Of a stretch of 64,000 nt of DNA, positions 17,471 to 26,711 are shown piece by piece. Both the position numbers and the translations under genes were made by a program. The first letter of the stretch is position 1; the number at the start of each line of letters is the position of its first letter. This DNA comes from Yaniella flava (GTDB lineage: Bacteria; Actinomycetota; Actinomycetes; Actinomycetales; Micrococcaceae), in contig NZ_BAAAMN010000010.1 in NCBI RefSeq assembly GCF_039529295.1, positions 19,935 through 83,934 of the forward strand, read 5' to 3'. Under the pieces are notes generated by a model, which did not search any database, was not told the origin of the DNA, and saw nothing but the letters and a program-made list of their open reading frames with translations.

Positions 17471-17515
17471 GCCGGGCGGACCATCAACGCTCATCGCGCC
17501 AATGGTTCGCCCGGC
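17471..17515. terminator. Bidirectional terminator
   Basis: Inverted repeat GCCGGGCGGACCAT (17471-17484) with ATGGTTCGCCCGGC (17502-17515), between the converging acyl-CoA dehydrogenase pseudogene and the solute-binding protein gene. Confidence 0.75.
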
Positions 17516-17536
17516 AAAGACAGAAGCCCTCAGTCA

Positions 17537-18517
17537 CTACTCAGAGAGAAACAGATCTTCCTCGGTAGGAGCATTTTCGATGAAATCGTAGCGATCTGCG
17601 AGGTTGGTCATTTCCATGAGCGCTTCACGATCCACTTCGCCATCCAAGCGTTCCATCACGAGCGATTCAGCGTCTTCTTCAGAGATTTCTAGGAACTCCA
17701 CAAGCAGTTCGCGTGAGCCTTCCTGATCTTCTTCAGCTGCAGCGAGTGCCTCTGTCATGGCTTCACCGAATTCTGCCGCCATCTCTGGATCATCGGCGGC
17801 GAGTTCCCCCGAAGTAAAGGTCACCATGGTGGACATGCCAGGATCGGTCTCTTGGAAGGAATAGCCGATGAGTTCGTTGGCGTCATCGGCAAGCAGGCCA
17901 GAGAGGAATGGCTCCGGAATCCAGACGGCATCGGTGTTGCCGCGTTCCAACTGTGCTGGCATGTCAGGGAAGCCGATTTCTGAGAAGTTCAGTGCCTGCG
18001 GGTCTGCCCCGTCTTGTTCTGCAAGATTCATCACGGTGAGATCACCCAGTGTGTTGAGTGCATTGACCGCGGTAGTTTTGCCTTCGAGGTCTGCCCAGGT
18101 GTCAATATCGGAGTCTGCTCGCGTCACTACACCAGCAACATCTTCGCCTTCTTCAAGCGAGTTTGAGTACCCTGCGACGATTTTCATGTCCAGGCCCTGG
18201 TCTACAGCAGTCACCACGGACAGTGGGTTCCCGACGCCAAAGTCCATCTGGCCGGCGGACACCGCGGGCAGCATGGCCGCGCCAGCACTGGAGACTTCAT
18301 AGGTCACATCGAAACCGTGTTCTTCAAAAATGCCGTGCTCGATACCGTATGCGACGCCGACGCTTGGAGCGATGGACAGCACGCCGATCGTGACTTCGCG
18401 CAGCTCCTCCGAGTCTCCACCGGCAGCTTCTTCTCCACCACCGCCACCACCGCAGGCAGTGAGCAATAGCGCCGAGGCAGCGAGCGTCGCAAAACCGAAT
18501 GATACTTTCTTGTTCAT
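17537..18517 (-). CDS. ABC transporter solute-binding lipoprotein (NitT/TauT type), orphan
   Basis: A 326-residue lipoprotein: the signal sequence ends at LLLTAC (lipobox Cys about residue 22) and is followed by a Gly/Glu linker. The mature part has the NMT1/SsuA-like two-lobe pattern (TIGVLSIAPSVGVAYGIEHG, GQMDFGVGNPLSVVTA, QLERGNTDAVWIPEPF). These proteins capture sulfonates, nitrate, pyrimidine precursors or aromatic acids outside the membrane. No permease or ATPase is adjacent, so it may share the importer at 42098-44842, whose own binding protein (40998-41996) is a clear paralogue. GGGAGAAC precedes the ATG. Confidence 0.85.
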   Translation of the reverse strand: MNKKVSFGFATLAASALLLTACGGGGGGEEAAGGDSEELREVTIGVLSIAPSVGVAYGIEHGIFEEHGFDVTYEVSSAGAAMLPAVSAGQMDFGVGNPLSVVTAVDQGLDMKIVAGYSNSLEEGEDVAGVVTRADSDIDTWADLEGKTTAVNALNTLGDLTVMNLAEQDGADPQALNFSEIGFPDMPAQLERGNTDAVWIPEPFLSGLLADDANELIGYSFQETDPGMSTMVTFTSGELAADDPEMAAEFGEAMTEALAAAEEDQEGSRELLVEFLEISEEDAESLVMERLDGEVDREALMEMTNLADRYDFIENAPTEEDLFLSE

Positions 18518-18816
18518 GTTGTTCTCCCTGTGAAAGTGATTTGATCGAGATATTCATCAATTGAATTACACAATAGACTAGATGTGGCAACGATGGAAGA
18601 GTTTTGTCGATTGAATTGTTACGCATGTCACAACTTTCAGGCTTCAATTGCGAGCAAGACAAGCCAGCCACCAAAAACACCCGTCAGCCAGCTGCCGTTA
18701 CAGATATAAGTAAAATTTGTGGAATACATCAAAAAGTTAAGGTTTTCTCATGTCTGTGAGCCATGTCATGATGACATGCATTGTTCAAACGCCACTGCGA
18801 TGTAAGGAGATACGCG
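18518..18816. other. AT-rich intergenic promoter region
   Basis: About 300 bases between divergent genes, notably A/T-rich compared with its surroundings. It contains TTGAATT twice (near 18560 and 18611). I see no gene and no terminator; it most likely holds both promoters. Confidence 0.4.
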
Positions 18817-19812
18817 ATGAAACGCGGAACCGGCCTGACCACCCTCGCTAGCGTAACCATGCTCATGTCGACCGGATGCGGTCCCAACGCTGGGCAGCAA
18901 GTGTCGGCCGAAGATTATCCAGAGCAAAACATCGAGATGGTTGTCGGCTTCGGCGCCGGAGGACACAACGACTCAGTAGCACGGAAATTCGCCGAAGGGC
19001 TTTCCGAAGAGCTAGGAGAACGTGTCTTGGTGGTAAACCGGGAGGGTGGTGGCGGGGCCATCGCCGCAACTGAAGCCGCCCACGCTGCCCCAACCGGTTA
19101 TGAAGTGCTGTTTGCACCGACTGGAGCCTTCACAGCCACCATGCTGCAGCAAGATGTCGCCTACGAGATCGACCATTTCCGATCGATCACTCCCCTGGCG
19201 GAGAACACGTTCGTTATCGCCGTGCCCGCAAATTCGCCGTTTGAAACTTTTGAAGATCTCATTGAAGCTGACGGTCGCGTCGTTTTCTCTGCTTTCGGGG
19301 AGGGCCATCAGACCCACGTTGTCGGCGAAGGCATCGGGCGCGAATACGACCTCGACGCTGAAGTCGTAGCCTACCCAGGCAGCCCTCCCGCACTGCAGTC
19401 GGTCGTCAATGGTGAGGTTGATTTCGGTGTGCAGGATGTCACGAGCGCGATGCCAAGGATTGAATCGGGTGAGCTGCGAGCTCTGGCCGTGACCACTGAC
19501 TACGTTCCAGACGCATTTGAAGAGCTGTCCCCCGGAGTCCCTTCGATAGCGGATTATGACCTCGAGCGATACATGACCGCCGGATCGCAAGGACTCGTTG
19601 TTCCGTCAGATGTTCCCGAGGAAATCGTCAGCAAGTTGGAAGACGCCTCCGAGAAAGTCATTGAGTCCGAAGAATACGTCGAGTTCATCGAAAATTCGGG
19701 CAGCGTCATACCCGATGTGGGCGGCGAAGAATGGTTCGGCCGCTACGTGCCCGGTGAACATGAGCGTTTCCGCACCCTGTACGACGAACTCGGGATCCCC
19801 TACGAATCATGA
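18817..19812 (+). CDS. tctC: Tripartite tricarboxylate transporter solute-binding protein (TctC/Bug)
   Basis: A 331-residue secreted lipoprotein: the signal ends MLMSTGC (lipobox), and the mature protein begins with the Bug pattern YPEQNIEMVVGFGAGGHNDS. It continues with VVNREGGGGAIAATEAAHAAP and VVYPGSPPALQSVVNGEVDFG-like strands. TctC proteins bind carboxylates outside the cell and pass them to the TctAB membrane pair. I take the ATG at 18817 because AAGGAGA is six bases upstream; the longer frame from 18781 lacks one. It overlaps tctB by four bases (ATGA). The downstream tctA is frameshifted, so the transporter may be dead. Confidence 0.85.
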   Translation: MKRGTGLTTLASVTMLMSTGCGPNAGQQVSAEDYPEQNIEMVVGFGAGGHNDSVARKFAEGLSEELGERVLVVNREGGGGAIAATEAAHAAPTGYEVLFAPTGAFTATMLQQDVAYEIDHFRSITPLAENTFVIAVPANSPFETFEDLIEADGRVVFSAFGEGHQTHVVGEGIGREYDLDAEVVAYPGSPPALQSVVNGEVDFGVQDVTSAMPRIESGELRALAVTTDYVPDAFEELSPGVPSIADYDLERYMTAGSQGLVVPSDVPEEIVSKLEDASEKVIESEEYVEFIENSGSVIPDVGGEEWFGRYVPGEHERFRTLYDELGIPYES

Positions 19813-20357
19813 CGCCAAACATCAGAAAGCCAGACATGTCGAAAAACGCCGCTGAGCAAAAGCTACCCCAGCATGATGATGAGCTCGACGACTACGATCT
19901 CGAGAATTACGAGGGCTCACCGCCGCGCGACGAGCCGGGCATCATCGATTGGTATTCCCCAGTGGTGATGTTCATACTCGGTGTTATCGTGCTGCTCGCC
20001 GCGCTCGACCTGGGTATTGGTACGCTACAGGACCCTGGGACTGGGCTGTGGCCCGCGCTGAACGCAGTTTTACTGATCGCGATGGCACCATTGGGGCTAT
20101 TTGCCCGACACAAGTTCGAGCCTCCCACACAACAGGGACTGCTGCGTGTACTCGGCGTGGCGGCCCCCATGTTGATTTTCGTCCCCCTCTACAACTGGGC
20201 TGGCCTTATCGGAGCGGGGGCCGTCGCATTGATCATCATCACCCGGTTCGTCGGAGGGATGCGCTGGCTTCCTGCCTTCGTGACCTCGGTGATGACCCCC
20301 GTGATCGTATACGTGGTTTTCGCCATCCTGTTGGGCGTAAACCTGCGACCCTTCTGA
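19809..20357 (+). CDS. tctB: Tripartite tricarboxylate transporter small membrane subunit (TctB)
   Basis: The 182-residue protein has a long acidic N-terminal tail (DDELDDYDLENYEGSPPRDE), then four hydrophobic helices, beginning SPVVMFILGVIVLLAALDLG and including a DPGTGLWPAL loop found in TctB proteins. TctB is the small partner of the TctA channel subunit. The start overlaps the end of tctC as ATGA, indicating translational coupling. The unusually acidic ~45-residue head is longer than I would expect for the family. Order and spacing give the classic tctCBA operon. Confidence 0.8.
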   Translation: MTPNIRKPDMSKNAAEQKLPQHDDELDDYDLENYEGSPPRDEPGIIDWYSPVVMFILGVIVLLAALDLGIGTLQDPGTGLWPALNAVLLIAMAPLGLFARHKFEPPTQQGLLRVLGVAAPMLIFVPLYNWAGLIGAGAVALIIITRFVGGMRWLPAFVTSVMTPVIVYVVFAILLGVNLRPF

Positions 20358-20393
20358 CCTCCGCCCGCTCGCACCGACTGAAAGTTCTGCATC

Positions 20394-21948
20394 ATGAATG
20401 AAATCCTCAACGGTTTAGGCTACGGCTTTTTCGTGGCGTTCCAGTGGGAGAACCTGCTGTTCGTCCTGATCGGCGTAACCGTCGGGACCGTCATCGGACT
20501 GATTCCCGGTCTCGGCCCGGTGGCAACAATCGCTCTGCTGCTGCCCCTGACCTACACTCTTGAACCGGCCAGCGCCATCGTGATGTTGGCCGGCATCTAT
20601 TACGGGTCAATGTACGGCGGTCGAATACCAGCCATTCTCCTGCGCATGCCCGGAGACGCATCAGCGGTGATCACCACCTTCGACGGGCACCCGCTCGCCC
20701 AGCAAGGCAGAGCCGGGCCAGCATTAGGCATCACTGCGATCGGGTCGTTTCTCGGTGGTACCGTCGCCATCATCGGCCTCACATTGCTCGCTCCAACTTT
20801 GGCCAATGTAGCCGGTGATATCTCCTCACCGGACATGTTTGTTCTTGCCGGGCTGGGCTTGCTGATGATCGCATTCATTGGAACCGGTTCCCGACCGAAA
20901 GCCCTCATCGCTGCAGCGCTGGGAATCCTCATCTCCATCGTTGGCCTTGACCCCACTACCGCGGAACAACGTCTTACCTTCGGTTCCTTTGAGCTCACTG
21001 CCGGGATCCACATCGTGGCGGTTGCCGTCGGTGTCTTCGGCATCGGAGAAATCATGTTTAACGCTCAGCAGGGTTTCTATGGCGGGTTAGCCAAGACGAC
21101 CATCGATAGGGTGCTGCCTACAAAAACAGACTGGATCCGCAGTCGTTTTGCCATTGCCCGTGCTTCCATTATTGGCTTCTTCGTCGGTATCATTCCTGGC
21201 GGCGGTGGCACGATCTCCTCGGTGTTGGCTTATGGAGCCGAGCGAAGGTTCTCCAAACAACCAGAGAAATTCGGCAAAGGTGCTATCGATGGGCTGGCTG
21301 CCACAGAGACCGCAGACAATGCGTCCTCGAACTCCGCGTTCATTCCCCTGCTAACCCTCGGTGTTCCGCCCAACCCGGTACTGGCGTTGATTTTCGGCGC
21401 CTTGCTCTTGCACAACATTACCCCCGGGCCCGGATTAGTTAACGATCATCCCGATGTCTTCTGGGGGCGTAATCGCTTCGATGTATGTCGGAAACGTCGT
21501 GCTACTGCTCCTGAACCTTCCGTTGATCGCCCTGTTCGTGAAGATGCTGAAGATCCCGGGCAAGGTCATGGCACCAATCATTCTCATGGTCGCAGTTGCC
21601 GGAGTCTATTCGGTGCGGAACTCAATGTTCGACGTGCTGCTAGCGATTATTTTCGGGGTCGTCGGATACTTTTTACGAGTGTTCAACTTCGATCTCGGGC
21701 CGTTCATCCTTGGATTCATCCTCGGACCCATTTTGGAAGAACACTTCCGCCGCACCATGATACTGTCCGATGGATCGTTCATGATTTTCTTGCAGCGCCC
21801 CATCCCCCTCATCATCATGTCCTTGCTGATCATCGCGGTCGTCTGGTTCGCCTACGATTCCCGCCGCCGAAAGAAGCGCATGCTACCCACCATGGATCAG
21901 TATCAAGAGGCTGAGCGCACAATAGGCTCAACCGACCGGAAACACTGA
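20394..21948 (+). pseudogene. tctA: tctA large membrane subunit, frameshifted in a G5 tract
   Basis: From 20394 the frame encodes TctA (IGLIPGLGPVATIALLLPLT, YYGSMYGGRIPAILLRMPGD, FFVGIIPGGGGTISSVLAYG) to HPDVFWG. There the tract of five G at 21463-21467 puts the reading off: the original frame goes on as RNRFDVCRKRR and nonsense to 21914. The +1-corrected frame continues properly as VIASMYVGNVVLLLLNLPLI to 21948. One G too many explains it. Together the parts give ~517 residues, normal for TctA. It could be a true mutation, a slippage-prone tract read through occasionally, or a sequencing error. The end abuts the opposing LysR gene. Confidence 0.8.
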
Positions 21949-22896
21949 TCAGTTATGCATTTCGAGGTGTTGTCGCAAAAATTCGATGGCTGTTTCGACC
22001 TTTGCGCTACGGGTCCGGTCAGGCTGTTCAACTGCCACGATGGCGTTATGCGGCGTCGTATCGGCAACAGGAATGTAGCGCACTTCGCGACCATCGTAAG
22101 CGACATAGGAGGACGGAATCAGGTTGAAATAGGACCACCCCAAACCATGAGCCACCATAGAACGGACGGTCTCGTAGTTCGAGCTCGGCCACTGAATCTT
22201 CGGCGTCAAACCAACTCCGGCGATGGCTTCGGTGATCCGCTGCATCGAAGGTGGGATGTCCACGGGGATCAGCGGCTCATCAATAAGGTCAGCAAGATAG
22301 ATCGACGACCGGTCCGCGAGGGGATGGTTCGCAGCAACCACGACATAGGGGTGGATTTCGTGCACCGTTGTGGTGGTGACCCCGGGGTGGGTTTGGCGTT
22401 GATACAGCAGACCGAGATCCGCATTGCCTCGACGAATGAAATCGTATAGCTCGGCTGGTCGCGATTCGGCAACTTCGATCGTCACCTGCGGGTGGTGTTT
22501 ATGAAAGTGGGTGATCAAGGGCGGAACTACGTGCGGGGAGATCGACGCTGTAACTTCGAGACGCAACGTGCCTCGCATGCGCGACTGATCATCCTGCACA
22601 ACCGCTGCGGCATCATTTACCGCGGCTATAACGCGCCTCGCGTATGGAATGAGCGAGTCACCAGCCGGCGTCGTCGTGGCTCGACGCGCTGGGGAGCGGC
22701 TTAGCAACTGGGCGTTGAGGCTCCCCTCTAACTGCTGCACCGCCATAGAGACGGCGGCTTGGCTTATGTGCAAGGCCCGCGAGGAGGCACTGATCGAGCC
22801 GTAGTCAACGACGGCGAGAAAGTACTCCAATTGGCGCACGGTGATATCAGACAATGTCGAAACTCCAGTGTGTGTGCAGCTAGTCGGTTGGCTCAA
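21949..22896 (-). CDS. LysR family regulator
   Basis: The 315-residue frame has the LysR helix-turn-helix near its N-terminus (VRQLEYFLAVVDYGSISASS, AAVSMAVQQLEGSLNAQLL) and a periplasmic-binding-like effector domain (VTASISPHVVPPLITHFHKH onward). LysR proteins generally activate a divergent or nearby operon on binding a small ligand. It converges head-on with tctA and diverges from the MBL-fold gene, so it probably controls the latter. The start is unsure: TTG at 22896 gives the longest frame, while TTG at 22854 has CTGGAG upstream and fits the usual distance to the HTH. Confidence 0.8.
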   Translation of the reverse strand: MSQPTSCTHTGVSTLSDITVRQLEYFLAVVDYGSISASSRALHISQAAVSMAVQQLEGSLNAQLLSRSPARRATTTPAGDSLIPYARRVIAAVNDAAAVVQDDQSRMRGTLRLEVTASISPHVVPPLITHFHKHHPQVTIEVAESRPAELYDFIRRGNADLGLLYQRQTHPGVTTTTVHEIHPYVVVAANHPLADRSSIYLADLIDEPLIPVDIPPSMQRITEAIAGVGLTPKIQWPSSNYETVRSMVAHGLGWSYFNLIPSSYVAYDGREVRYIPVADTTPHNAIVAVEQPDRTRSAKVETAIEFLRQHLEMHN

Positions 22897-22996
22897 CGAA
22901 CGTGCTAGCTGCCATGACGATATTCAATTTTCACTATGGACATTCTTGGGCACACTCAAGAAGAACTCAATCTACAACGGTAAGGAGCCAAATTAA

Positions 22997-24019
22997 ATGG
23001 ACTTCACACAAGGCGAGCATCATCACGTGGTCACCCTTGGCACCGCAGGCGGGCCTCGGTTCTGGCGCGATTCTTCGAGAAAAGGCATCGCTACGGCGAT
23101 AGTTGTCGAGGACGGTTTCTACCTGGTCGACTGCGGTCATGGTGTTGGCCGACAGCTGGAGCAGGCAGGGCTGCCGCTCAGCGCGCTGAAGGGCGTCTTC
23201 ATCACCCACCTTCATTCGGACCACACGGTGGATCTGAATACTGTGGGCCTGTTCGGACTATATGAGTTGCAGGACCGTCTCGATCATCCGGTCCCCATCT
23301 TCGGACCTGGTGACCGTGGCGTGTTGCCGGCGGTCTCACCGCGAGCGAAAACATCTCCGCAACCAATCGCGCCTGAAAACCCGACGCCTGGTACACGCAG
23401 TATGTTCAATCAGTTGATGAGCGCCTACGCCACAAACTTGAACGATCGCATCATCGATTCACTGCGACCCTCGCCGTTAGATCTGTTCAATGCCCAAGAC
23501 ATCGACATTCCGGCCGAAGTGGGCTTCCACGCCAACGATCAGCCGGTGCCGCAGATGGCCCCGTTCGAAGTTTTCCGCGACGAGCACGTCGTCGTGACTG
23601 CCACGCTCGTGGAGCATCCACCGATTGCTCCCGCCTTCGCCTTCCGGTTTGACACAGCGCAGGGGTCAGTGGCGATATCAGGAGACACTACCTATACGCC
23701 TAACATGGTCACGCTGTCTCAGGGGGCGGGCCTGGTGCTGCACGAAGCCATCAACTTCGATTTCATTGAGCAGATGTATGCAGGCAAGCATGACGAGACC
23801 TCGCGCGCTTCTGTAGATCATCACTATAAGTCTCACACCTCGGTGCAGGACGCTGTCAGAGTTGCTCGTGAAGCCGGCGCGCACCGACTTGCGTTGCACC
23901 ATCTGGTGCCCGAGTTTGATTCACCCGAACAGTGGACACGGTTCGCGGTCGACTACTCGGGTGAGTTCTTGATCCCGGACGACTTGGACGTCATTGGGTT
24001 CTCAGTGCCCGATGCCTGA
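22997..24019 (+). CDS. MBL-fold metallohydrolase (RNase Z/arylsulfatase-like)
   Basis: A 340-residue enzyme with the metallo-beta-lactamase zinc motif THLHSDHTVD, an N-terminal LGTAGGPRF strand, the third-strand SGDTTYTPN metal Asp and a late LALHHLVPE His. This is the RNase Z/AtsA-like branch, whose members hydrolyse phosphodiesters, sulfates or lactones; the 110-residue insert between the metal motifs does not identify the substrate. No signal peptide. TAAGGAG precedes the ATG. It diverges from the LysR regulator with about 100 bases between. An assembly gap begins 35 bases after its stop. Confidence 0.8.
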   Translation: MDFTQGEHHHVVTLGTAGGPRFWRDSSRKGIATAIVVEDGFYLVDCGHGVGRQLEQAGLPLSALKGVFITHLHSDHTVDLNTVGLFGLYELQDRLDHPVPIFGPGDRGVLPAVSPRAKTSPQPIAPENPTPGTRSMFNQLMSAYATNLNDRIIDSLRPSPLDLFNAQDIDIPAEVGFHANDQPVPQMAPFEVFRDEHVVVTATLVEHPPIAPAFAFRFDTAQGSVAISGDTTYTPNMVTLSQGAGLVLHEAINFDFIEQMYAGKHDETSRASVDHHYKSHTSVQDAVRVAREAGAHRLALHHLVPEFDSPEQWTRFAVDYSGEFLIPDDLDVIGFSVPDA

Positions 24020-24054
24020 CGAGAGTGACGAGCGGCGGCTAGGCAAATTCAATA

Positions 24055-24071
24055 NNNNNNNNNNNNNNNNN
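24055..24071. other. Assembly gap (17 N)
   Basis: A run of 17 undetermined bases between the MBL gene and the MaoC gene. The two sides may not be adjacent in the genome, and the gap length may be arbitrary. Confidence 0.95.
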
Positions 24072-24118
24072 ACGTTGTTGTACGTTCCACGGGCCTCGTT
24101 GCACACTGCTCCGTGTTG

Positions 24119-24589
24119 TTATGCGTAGAAGCGCGAGAGGAAGGTCGCCACAACTGCTGGGCGCTCTTCTCCTTCGATCTCAATGGTGCCGTTGGTGACC
24201 AGGTGCAGGCCGTTGCCCTTGACTTCTTGGACATCCGCGACTTCAGCTTTCATGCGAATGCGTGCACCGGCTTTGACCGGGTTGGTGAAGCGCACTTTGT
24301 CCAGGCCGTAGTTGACCTTGGTTGAGACGCCGGTGACGTCGAAGAGTTCGGACCAGAATGGAATGATCAACGACAGGGTCAGGAAGCCGTGTGCGATCGG
24401 TGCACCGAATGGGCCTTCTTTGGCGCGTTCGACGTCGGTGTGGATCCACTGGTGGTCGCTGGTGGCATCAGCAAACGTGTTGATCATTTCTTGGGTGACG
24501 GTCGTCCATTCGGTGACCCCCAGGTCGGTGCCGGCAAGGTTGGCTACCTCGTCAAATGCAACAACGGTACGTGCGGTAGGTTCAGTCAT
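24119..24589 (-). CDS. MaoC-family enoyl-CoA hydratase
   Basis: The 156-residue hot-dog protein carries the R-specific hydratase motif: ATSDHQWIHTD with catalytic Asp and His, then GAPIAHGFLTLSL. It would hydrate a 2-enoyl-CoA to the (R)-3-hydroxyacyl-CoA in the cytoplasm. It is the last gene of the minus-strand cluster running from 27635 down to 24119 (SDR, amidohydrolase, acyl-CoA dehydrogenase, MaoC), which supplies every step needed to oxidise an acyl-CoA to a 3-oxoacyl-CoA when combined with the ligase at 28291. The start at 24589 is 32 bases after the dehydrogenase stop. Confidence 0.85.
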   Translation of the reverse strand: MTEPTARTVVAFDEVANLAGTDLGVTEWTTVTQEMINTFADATSDHQWIHTDVERAKEGPFGAPIAHGFLTLSLIIPFWSELFDVTGVSTKVNYGLDKVRFTNPVKAGARIRMKAEVADVQEVKGNGLHLVTNGTIEIEGEERPAVVATFLSRFYA

Positions 24590-24621
24590 GGTAATCAGAA
24601 GTTCCTTTGCTGTATTTCAGG

Positions 24622-25800
24622 TTAGACAAAAGCGCTCTGGCCGGTGATGGAACGGCCAACGATGAGCGCGTTGATTTCGTGTGTGCCTTCATAGGAATAG
24701 ACGGCTTCGGCATCCGCATGGAAGCGCGCGACGTCGGTGTCCAGGGTGATGCCGTTTCCGCCGCATACTTCGCGGGCCAATGCAACGGTTTCACGCAGCT
24801 TTGATGCGGTGAACATCTTGGCCAGTGCCGAGTTCTCGTCTTTATAGACTCCGGCCCCTTGCTGCTCGGTAAGTTGCATGGCCATCGCAACGGATGCGGT
24901 GACGTTGGCAAGCATGGTCGCAAGCTTTTCTTGAATCAGTTGGAAGCCGGCGATGGGTTTGCCGAACTGTTCACGCTTGGTGGTGTAGCGGACCGCGGCC
25001 TCATAGGCGCCGGCCATCGCTCCCGTCGCAATCCATGACACATCGGAACGCATCAAGCGCAGGCAGCTGGCCACATCGCGGAACGAGTTAATGTTCTGCA
25101 ACCGCGCCGCATCGTCCACCTGCACGTCGGTGTAGGTGATGTCAGCATTCTGCATGATCCGCAGCGAGGCTTTGTGACCGATTTTTTCCAATGTCACACC
25201 CTGCGCGTCGCGTGGCACGAGGAATGCTTTGACTTGATTATCGGCGGTATCGCGGGCGAACGTGCAGAGCACATCGGCACGGAATGCCCCACCGATCCAA
25301 CGCTTTGCGCCGTTGATCGTCCAGGTGCCATCGGCATTCTGGGTAGCTGAGGTTTGCAGACCCTTGGCCACGTCAGAACCGTTCTCTGGTTCGGTCAGCG
25401 CGAAAACACCTTGGAGTTCATAGTTGACGATCTTCGGATCCAGTTCGGCAACCTGTTCAGCACTGCCACCTTGCGTGACGGCCGTGCGGAACAGCCCTGC
25501 CTGCGCGTTGAAGAACGTCGCGACGTTAGTATCACAGCGCGCGAGCTCGAAAGTGCGCATCGACTCGAAAATATCGCGAACCGACTCGCCGGCCTCGTGC
25601 AATGCAGACGGCTCCATCAGCCGCAAGGACTCCAAGGGCTCAATGATCTCTTCGGGGAACCGGTCTTCGTGCCACGCATCATTGAGATAGGGGTATACCT
25701 TCTCATCGAGCGTGTGACGCAGCTCGTCTAATGCGGCCTGCTCGGCCGCCGTCAAACGATCCGAGAAACCATAAACATCCCAGCTAGGTGTGCGACTCAT
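24622..25800 (-). CDS. Acyl-CoA dehydrogenase
   Basis: An intact 392-residue flavoenzyme: FALTEPENGSDVAKG binds the flavin and CoA, NGAKRWIGG and QNADITYTDVQV follow, and the catalytic base is Glu in YSYEGTHEINALIVG. The EGTHE context at the far C-terminus is that of the glutaryl-/isobutyryl-CoA dehydrogenase branch. It introduces the 2,3-double bond that the MaoC hydratase would hydrate. Its start overlaps the stop of the amidohydrolase by four bases (ATGA), so the two are co-translated. It is a close paralogue of the frameshifted gene at 16281-17463. Confidence 0.9.
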   Translation of the reverse strand: MSRTPSWDVYGFSDRLTAAEQAALDELRHTLDEKVYPYLNDAWHEDRFPEEIIEPLESLRLMEPSALHEAGESVRDIFESMRTFELARCDTNVATFFNAQAGLFRTAVTQGGSAEQVAELDPKIVNYELQGVFALTEPENGSDVAKGLQTSATQNADGTWTINGAKRWIGGAFRADVLCTFARDTADNQVKAFLVPRDAQGVTLEKIGHKASLRIMQNADITYTDVQVDDAARLQNINSFRDVASCLRLMRSDVSWIATGAMAGAYEAAVRYTTKREQFGKPIAGFQLIQEKLATMLANVTASVAMAMQLTEQQGAGVYKDENSALAKMFTASKLRETVALAREVCGGNGITLDTDVARFHADAEAVYSYEGTHEINALIVGRSITGQSAFV

Positions 25801-26702
25801 GCAGCGTCACCGCCCTGGCCAAGACCCAACAGTTTGACCGCGTTGTCCTTGAGGATGAGCGGCCGAACTTCGTCCTTGATGGGCAGGTCATCAAACGCAG
25901 CCAACCATTTGGTTGGTGGGATGAGCGGGAAATCGGTCCCGAATAGCACCTTGTGCTTCAACACGTTATTCGACTGACGCACCAGCGATTCCGGGAAGTA
26001 CTTCGGCGACCACCCCGAGAGGTCGATGTAAATATTCGACTTGTGGGTGGCGATCGAGTTCGCTTCGTCCTGCCAAGGCACGGACGGGTGGGCCATAATG
26101 ATCGGCAGGTTCGGGAAGTCTGCGGCAACATCGTCAAGCAGCAGCGGGTTCGAGTACCGCAGTTTGAGGCCAGCACCGCCAGGTAGCCCGGCGCCCATAC
26201 CGTTTTGCCCAGTATGAGACAGCATCGGCAAGCCAATTTCTTGCAGTGCTTCCCACAACGGGTAATACTGCCGGTCCGATGGATCAAACCCCTGAACTGA
26301 CGGGTGGAATTTGAAGCCGCGAACGCCAAGTTCAGTGGCCTGACGCTGCGCTTCTTCGATAGCCGCTTTCCCGTTGCGCGGGTCAACCGAGCCGAATGGC
26401 AACAGCACGTCGTTATGACGAGCCGCACCGGCTACAACGTCATCGATCGAGTTGGGCAGGTGGCCCTCAAACTGCGTGCGGGCGTCCAAGGTGAACACGA
26501 CCGCTGCCATACCGAGCTCTCGATATGTGTCAGCGATTTTATCGATCGAGGGCGTACGGTCTTCGGATTTGAAATACTTGGCTGATGCCTCGTAGAAGAC
26601 TTCTGGCATGGGCTTGTGGCCCTGTTCGTCCAGCTCAATGTGGACGTGCATGTCCAACGCCGAGATGGCCGAAACATCAATATTGGATTCATAGACTGCC
26701 AT
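25797..26702 (-). CDS. Amidohydrolase family protein (ACMSD-like TIM barrel)
   Basis: A 301-residue metal-dependent hydrolase/decarboxylase-type barrel: DMHVHIELDE carries the first His pair, FKFHPSVQGFDPSD the next, then MLSHTGQNGMG, IIMAHPSVPWQDE and the late Asp in VLFGTDFPLIPPTKW. This amidohydrolase_2 family includes ACMSD-type decarboxylases and lactone hydrolases. Within an acyl-CoA oxidation operon it might remove a carboxylate or open a ring, which is inference. I chose the ATG at 26702, following GGTGGT, rather than the GTG at 26711. Its stop overlaps the start of the acyl-CoA dehydrogenase. Confidence 0.8.
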   Translation of the reverse strand: MAVYESNIDVSAISALDMHVHIELDEQGHKPMPEVFYEASAKYFKSEDRTPSIDKIADTYRELGMAAVVFTLDARTQFEGHLPNSIDDVVAGAARHNDVLLPFGSVDPRNGKAAIEEAQRQATELGVRGFKFHPSVQGFDPSDRQYYPLWEALQEIGLPMLSHTGQNGMGAGLPGGAGLKLRYSNPLLLDDVAADFPNLPIIMAHPSVPWQDEANSIATHKSNIYIDLSGWSPKYFPESLVRQSNNVLKHKVLFGTDFPLIPPTKWLAAFDDLPIKDEVRPLILKDNAVKLLGLGQGGDAA

Positions 26703-26711
26703 GGATACCAC

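Noticed and set aside
24049..24234. Open frame spanning the N run
   Set aside because: It reads through undetermined bases, so its end is artificial, and it overlaps the MaoC gene in the wrong frame.
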